10,038 bases of DNA from Nitrospina sp. (lineage in GTDB: Bacteria > Nitrospinota > Nitrospinia > Nitrospinales > VA-1): NCBI GenBank assembly GCA_002697825.1, contig NZYH01000006.1, positions 23,451-33,488 on the forward strand, in the 5' to 3' direction. This document shows, piece after piece, positions 6,722 through 10,038 of the stretch; the stretch's first letter is position 1; every line of letters begins with the position of its first letter. Position numbers and translations under genes: made by a program. The notes under the pieces were generated by a model. The model was not told where the DNA came from. It did no database searches and worked only from the letters and a program-made list of their open reading frames with translations.

Positions 6722-7729
6722 ATGGCAAAAGAATATTCGGGACCTGAAAAAGCAGCAATTTTATTGATGAGTTTGGGAGAGGACGTCGCGGCAGCTGTTC
6801 TATCCAACCTTGAAGAGCGCGAAATTCAGAGTGTGGGAAATTATATGTCCGCGGTAGGAGATGTGGATATTGAAGTCATGGATGCCGTAACTAAAGAATT
6901 TTTTGAATTATTGGAATCCGGCGGCGGAGGATTGGGCATAGGAGGCGTGGAATTTCTCAAAACAGCCCTTATGCAGGCAATGGACCCGGCAAAAGCAACA
7001 GACATTCTTAATAATATTACAACTCCGGGCGAAGAGTTGGGCGGTGGATTGGAAACCGTTCGTATGCTTGACCCCAAAATCATCTCTAATTTTATTATCA
7101 ATGAACATCCCCAAACCGCGGCCATAATTCTGGCGCATCTGGATCCGCCTGTGGCGAGTGCAACTATCCGTGAGCTTCCTGAAGAAAAAAGGATGGAAAT
7201 CGTTCATAGGTTGGCGACTCTTGAAAGGGTTTCCCCAAACGTAATACGTGAACTGGACCGAGCTTTACAGGCGGAGTTTAGAACCTCGGGTGCGGTTTCT
7301 GGAAATAAACTGGGCGGTGTTGAAGTTGCGGCGGCGGTAATGGGAACATTGGACCGCCAGGTTGAAACAGAAATTCTTACTTCGATGGATGAAATCGATC
7401 AAGATCTTGCAAATGAAATCCGAAACCTTCGGTTCACCTTTGAAGATATCCTCAAAATTGATGACAATGGAATTCAGGCACTTATGAAGGAAATCAATAC
7501 AGACGATCTTGTAATTGCATTAAAAGCCGCTTCCGATGATCTAAAAGAAAAACTGTATAACAATATGTCCGAGCGTGCTGCAACCATGCTTCAAGACGAC
7601 TTGGAAGCTATGGGGCCGACGAAGAGAAGTGATGTAGAACAAGCCCAGCAGAAAATCATTGCAGTCTGTAAGAAACTCGAAGATGAAGGTAAAATCATGA
7701 TCAGCGGTGGAGGCGATGATCTGCTATAA
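6722..7729 (+). CDS. fliG: Flagellar motor switch protein FliG
   Basis: FliG is the rotor protein of the flagellar C-ring that contacts the stator and reverses rotation. The 335-residue length is normal. All three regions are present: an N-terminal domain that binds the MS-ring protein FliF (about 5-100), a middle domain with the FliM-binding EHPQ motif (128-131), and a C-terminal domain. The charged torque residues, placed by alignment from memory with E. coli K264, R281, D288, D289 and R297, are Lys268, Arg285, Asp292, Asp293 and Lys301 (a conservative change in the last). The hinge motif usually MFxF reads RFTF here (237-240). A glycine-rich loop (ESGGGGLGIGG, 65-75) lies in the N-terminal region. 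The ATG follows AAAGG. fliF, fliH and fliI, its common neighbours, are absent on both sides, so this is an isolated gene with its own candidate promoter. Confidence 0.97.
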   Translation: MAKEYSGPEKAAILLMSLGEDVAAAVLSNLEEREIQSVGNYMSAVGDVDIEVMDAVTKEFFELLESGGGGLGIGGVEFLKTALMQAMDPAKATDILNNITTPGEELGGGLETVRMLDPKIISNFIINEHPQTAAIILAHLDPPVASATIRELPEEKRMEIVHRLATLERVSPNVIRELDRALQAEFRTSGAVSGNKLGGVEVAAAVMGTLDRQVETEILTSMDEIDQDLANEIRNLRFTFEDILKIDDNGIQALMKEINTDDLVIALKAASDDLKEKLYNNMSERAATMLQDDLEAMGPTKRSDVEQAQQKIIAVCKKLEDEGKIMISGGGDDLL

Positions 7730-7759
7730 GGCTGCTTTTCCCGCTCCGCATTTTCTTTC

Positions 7760-8293
7760 TTAAACTTGTGAAATACCTGAACGATTAACCGGAATGAGAT
7801 GGGACTTGATTCCTTTCTTCTCCTCCAACTTCTCCAAAACACCGTAGATCGGTGTGAGTCCCTTCGACAAAGTTCCCTCTAGATGAATAAAATAGGTTAC
7901 CGCTGTATCGTTTTCTCCAAGGTTGGATTCAAGATGCAGAATGTTTAACCCCGCATTTGCCAAGGGTACCGTGGCATCCTCCACAACCCCTAATCTGTCC
8001 TCGGCAAACAGGCTTATCCGTACATCGGGTTCAAAGTGTTGTTGATTGCCATCTTCTAGTTTTATCAGGTGAGAATCCAGGTTTAGGGGATCACAGACAG
8101 ATGAAATAATAGTTTTAAGTGATTTTTTATCGCCTTCATGTTCGACCATCAGCATAATAGTAAAATAATTTCCCAAACGACCCATGGAGGACTCGCCAAG
8201 ATTACAGCCATTATTACAAAGACCCGAACTCAACTTCGCAACAATGCTGGGTTGATCTAGCCCCACTAATGAAAGCATGAACCAATTTCGCAT
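7760..8293 (-). CDS. GcvR-like protein with two ACT domains
   Basis: A 177-residue cytosolic protein made of two ACT domains (about 5-80 and 91-167). The first has GLDQPSIVAKLSSGLCNNGCN followed by ESSMGRLGNYFTIMLMV, the pattern of the glycine cleavage repressor GcvR and its relatives; the second has AEDRLGVVEDATVPLANAGLNI. ACT domains bind amino acids, and E. coli GcvR acts by binding the activator GcvA rather than DNA. Whether this homologue controls glycine cleavage is not shown: no gcv gene is nearby, and many bacteria outside the enterics have such proteins with other or unknown roles. It converges on fliG with a 30-base gap in which I see no clear terminator hairpin. It lies 166 bases downstream of the TPR lipoprotein gene on the same strand. 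The ATG at 8293 has only a distant AAGG. Confidence 0.85.
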   Translation of the reverse strand: MRNWFMLSLVGLDQPSIVAKLSSGLCNNGCNLGESSMGRLGNYFTIMLMVEHEGDKKSLKTIISSVCDPLNLDSHLIKLEDGNQQHFEPDVRISLFAEDRLGVVEDATVPLANAGLNILHLESNLGENDTAVTYFIHLEGTLSKGLTPIYGVLEKLEEKKGIKSHLIPVNRSGISQV

Positions 8294-8459
8294 AGTTTAT
8301 AAACCTTAGATTTAAATTTTATAGCAGTAAGAATAACACAAAATTTAGGTAAAAACGGGTTCATAGATATGGGATCAGAATTTAACCTGATAGTTCCTGA
8401 TAATAAAAAGGTGGGTTTTTAGAGGGATTTTCTATTCGATCTATTTTAAAAGACTGCTG

Positions 8460-8834
8460 CTAAGAACCTTCTCTTTTCATCGGAGCATGTGCGTTTAGGA
8501 TCACGGACTCAAGAATCTTTAGATTTCCTTTTGCGTATTTTCTTGCAACGAAAAAGTGGTTTGTGGCATCGCCATGCCGCCCTAGCGCATCCAGTGAAAT
8601 TGCTTCATTGTAGTGTGATTCTCCAATTCTTGGATCAACTTCGGATGCCATGTGAAAATGTTTTAACGCTGTATCATAATGTCCTTGATTGTAATGTGAG
8701 ATGCCTTCCTCATTATGCTGGTTAGCTTCTGCGTTTGCTCCTTCAGGAAGTTTTAAGGCAGAATCCGTAGTAGAGACACATGATGCAATAGATGAAAAAA
8801 ATAATACGGCCAGGATATATTTTAAGTTTTTCAC
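8460..8834 (-). CDS. Small TPR-repeat lipoprotein (paralogue of the upstream gene)
   Basis: A 124-residue protein with a lipoprotein signal: basic KNLK start, hydrophobic stretch, and a lipobox IASC with the lipidated Cys at residue 19. The mature part holds two tetratricopeptide repeats (about 40-68 and 72-104) with the expected small and aromatic residues (GISHYNQGHYDTALKHF, NEAISLDALGRHGDA). About 46 of 76 aligned residues (from KLPE onwards) are identical to the protein encoded at 8923-9303, by hand count. The start is a GTG at 8834, chosen because AAAGGAG lies a proper seven bases upstream and the frame then begins at the signal peptide. Serine after the lipidated Cys is absent (Val20), and there is no Asp at +2, so outer-membrane sorting would be expected in proteobacteria. 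A protein-protein adaptor role in the envelope is likely; the partner is unknown. Confidence 0.88.
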   Translation of the reverse strand: MKNLKYILAVLFFSSIASCVSTTDSALKLPEGANAEANQHNEEGISHYNQGHYDTALKHFHMASEVDPRIGESHYNEAISLDALGRHGDATNHFFVARKYAKGNLKILESVILNAHAPMKREGS

Positions 8835-8883
8835 GGCAAACTCCTTTCGGAGATTTTAAGGCAGGGTTTGCAGGAAGTGAAAC

Positions 8884-8905
8884 AGGGGCCGAGTTATCGA
8901 CCCCT
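8884..8905 (-). terminator. Hairpin between the two TPR genes (weak terminator or processing site)
   Basis: On the minus strand AGGGG pairs with CCCCT, and after one mismatch three further base pairs close a four-base loop. It begins 17 bases after the stop of the 8923-9303 gene. The following bases (GTTTCACTTCC) contain only a short T-run, so termination would be partial at best. Partial read-through would let the first TPR gene be expressed more than the second. Confidence 0.4.
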
Positions 8906-8922
8906 TGCTAAAACAGTTTTGA

Positions 8923-9303
8923 TTAGTGACCGAGATGGCCATTCAAAATTTTAGATTTTAAAAGTTTCTCTTTATTTTTTCCGCTTGCTTTCTTTTTAGC
9001 AACACCAAAATGCTTAGTCGCCACTCCGTGCTGCCCCAATTTATCGTAGGAAATTGCTTCGTTGAAATGGATTTCTCCAGAAGAACCATCTATTTTGGAT
9101 GCCTCCTTAAAGTGTTTCAAGGCTTCGTCGTGATGCCCCATCCCCCAATGCTTGATCCCTTCTTTATTATGCATCTTGGCATCTGCTTTTGCATTTTCAG
9201 GAAGTTTCATTGGTCCCTCGCCAGCAAAAGCATTTGCTGAAAGGAAAAATAAAGAAAACATAGATGCTGTAAATATGGCTAAAACGGTAGATAATTTTTT
9301 CAT
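8923..9303 (-). CDS. Small exported histidine-rich TPR protein (paralogue of the downstream gene)
   Basis: A 126-residue protein with a Sec signal peptide (MKKLSTVLAI, hydrophobic core, cleavage after AFA at residue 27); it has no lipobox, so the mature form should be free in the periplasm or secreted. Two TPR motifs follow (about 44-72 and 76-104), then a lysine-rich stretch (KKKASGKNKEKLLKSK) and a GHLGH end. The mature part has ten histidines in about 99 residues, most at positions also His in the paralogue (HN, KHF, EIH, QHG, KHF). It has a strong AAAGGAG ribosome-binding site before the ATG. It is the first gene of a minus-strand cluster. Function is unknown; adaptor or metal-related roles are speculation. 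Confidence 0.88.
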   Translation of the reverse strand: MKKLSTVLAIFTASMFSLFFLSANAFAGEGPMKLPENAKADAKMHNKEGIKHWGMGHHDEALKHFKEASKIDGSSGEIHFNEAISYDKLGQHGVATKHFGVAKKKASGKNKEKLLKSKILNGHLGH

Positions 9304-9719
9304 CGGTAACTCCTTTAAATGTAGATAAAAAATTTAACCAGATCAGAACTATTAAAAGCTTACATAAGCAACGCTATTTAATTTCTATTCTTAACAGCCT
9401 TTGCTTACGGATTGCTTGTGTAAATACGTTCTCTTATTAAACTATAGTAACTTAAAAAATCCTGCAAATTAAATTCTAAAAAATTTTAGTAAAATTATTA
9501 ATTTTCTATAGATTTATGACAAAATAGTTTCAGAGTTCAAGCTAGGGAATTTTCAAGTCAGTTGAAAAACGATATACACTGTAAACATCTCAATTGTATA
9601 AATTTCATGCAATAACGCTAACAAATTAAATTGGATACAGGCAACCCAATCGATCGTCCCAAGGGTTTTTTATAAAAATAAACCTTTTTAATTCGTTGTT
9701 TAGAGGGTAAACACGAGAT
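9304..9719. other. 416-base AT-rich intergenic region
   Basis: No gene is seen on either strand. The left part must contain the promoter of the minus-strand TPR cluster and holds three TTGCTT(A) motifs (9365-9417). The right part leads to the plus-strand edge gene. The best plus-strand -10 candidate is TATAAA at 9597-9602, with a poor -35 (TATACA, 9573-9578). I found no convincing flagellar sigma-28 promoter even though flagellin sequence appears further right. An imperfect inverted repeat around 9661-9690 (AAGGG... CCTTTTT) is too AT-rich to call. Confidence 0.6.
9365..9417. promoter_or_regulatory. Cluster of three TTGCTT(A) motifs upstream of the TPR genes
   Basis: TTGCTTA occurs inverted at 9365-9371 (as TAAGCAA), direct at 9401-9407, and as TTGCTT at 9412-9417. 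The last two are spaced 11 bases apart, one helical turn. The first also forms part of the 12-base inverted repeat GCTTACATAAGC (9358-9369). Such spacing fits a regulator binding one face of the DNA about 60 to 115 bases upstream of the exported TPR gene, but the motif is short. Confidence 0.25.
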
Positions 9720-10038
9720 ATGAAATTAGATGGCGTGCATCATATTGGAGTTAATGTCCGTGATTTGGATAGAGCTGAAGCCTTTTATACTGAGGTCCTC
9801 GGTTTTAAAGTTATCGATCGATACCAGGAAGAAATTCGTCATTCCATGCTGGACACAGGTGTCACTAAAATTCATCTTTTTGAGTCAACTAACCTGGAAT
9901 TTGATACAATGAGAACTGAATTGAATAGGATTTCAAAAACCACTGAGTATAATGGAATTAAATTGTTAGATGGTTCCTTATCCTCAACTGCATCAAATCA
10001 GATATCAATTCAGTTTGGATTAGACTCTAAAGACGACA
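9720..10038 (+). CDS. Chimeric reading frame: VOC/glyoxalase-fold N-terminus running into flagellin sequence (partial at right edge)
   Basis: The frame opens at ATG 9720 and shows 106 codons without a stop. Residues 1 to about 56 are a VOC (glyoxalase/epimerase superfamily) start: GVHHIGVNVRDLDRAEAFYTEVLGF reads as the first beta-alpha-beta unit, with His8 at the usual first metal-ligand position, and LDTGVTKIHLFES is its next strand pair. From about residue 60, LNRISKTTEYNGIKLLDGS and then ISIQFGLDS are characteristic of the flagellin D1 domain (compare RIAxTTxFNGxKLLDG), not of any VOC protein. The switch lies at about 9885-9905 and keeps frame. The VOC part lacks its second half with the remaining metal ligands, and the flagellin part lacks the N-terminal D0 helix needed for assembly, so neither function is expected. 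A chimeric assembly near a sequence end is the simplest explanation; a true recombination cannot be excluded. The ribosome-binding site is weak (GAGGG about 13 bases upstream). Confidence 0.75.
   Translation, partial: MKLDGVHHIGVNVRDLDRAEAFYTEVLGFKVIDRYQEEIRHSMLDTGVTKIHLFESTNLEFDTMRTELNRISKTTEYNGIKLLDGSLSSTASNQISIQFGLDSKDD

Noticed and set aside
7730..7759. Bidirectional terminator between fliG and the GcvR-like gene
   Set aside because: The 30-base gap has pyrimidine-rich runs but I could find no stem of useful length.
8380..8405. Short direct repeat CCTGATA (twice, 11 bases apart) between the TPR lipoprotein and GcvR-like genes
   Set aside because: Seven-base repeats are common by chance in this composition, and no palindrome or regulatory context supports it.
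9541..9600. Possible sigma-28 flagellin promoter (ACGATATA at 9569-9576 as the -10)
   Set aside because: The match to GCCGATAA is partial and the bases at the proper distance upstream do not resemble TAAA; flagellin sequence also begins only well inside the following frame.
9730..9912. 60-codon plus-strand open frame at the right edge
   Set aside because: It overlaps the VOC/flagellin frame in a different register; only the frame starting at 9720 gives recognisable protein sequence.
1..10038. CRISPR array, tRNA, rRNA, transposase or phage genes
   Set aside because: No regularly spaced repeats, no cloverleaf-like sequence, and no protein or terminal inverted repeats of mobile elements were seen.

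Overview
The window holds ten genes or gene parts, seven intact and single-function, from a Gram-negative, flagellated bacterium with a moderately AT-rich genome. Signs of this are a lipoprotein and a Sec-exported protein, a Yej-type peptide ABC transporter, the MEP isoprenoid pathway gene ispG, and flagellar genes (fliG and a flagellin fragment). The lineage cannot be fixed from the sequence alone. The gene mix would suit a marine Nitrospinota or deltaproteobacterial-grade organism, but that is a guess. There is no tRNA, rRNA, CRISPR array, insertion sequence or phage gene.

Layout. Positions 1-2681 (minus strand) carry yejA followed by the 5' part of yejB, which runs off the left edge; these are the binding protein and one permease of an oligopeptide importer. 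A 299-base divergent intergenic region separates them from ispG and tig (plus strand, 21 bases apart, probably one transcript). Converging on tig and sharing its stop-codon bases is a minus-strand pair: a small multi-pass membrane protein and a SAM-dependent methyltransferase, joined by an ATGA overlap. Next comes a lone fliG (plus strand) with its own candidate promoter and a 14-base perfect palindrome next to it. Converging on fliG are three minus-strand genes: two related small exported TPR proteins (a tandem duplication) and a GcvR-like double-ACT regulator. After a 416-base AT-rich gap, a plus-strand frame runs off the right edge.

The right-edge frame is the most unusual thing here. It opens as a glyoxalase/VOC-fold protein, and within about 60 codons, in the same frame, it becomes recognisable flagellin sequence. 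This is either an assembly or PCR chimera near a contig end, or a true recombination product. Other points worth attention are the histidine-rich TPR pair with duplicated ribosome-binding leaders, the altered hinge motif in FliG, and a 16-base repeat with a palindromic core.

How the genes relate: ispG and tig are housekeeping (isoprenoid precursor synthesis and nascent-chain folding). fliG and the flagellin fragment belong to motility, but no other flagellar gene lies beside them. The Yej genes are nutrient uptake. The TPR pair and the methyltransferase/membrane pair have no assigned role.
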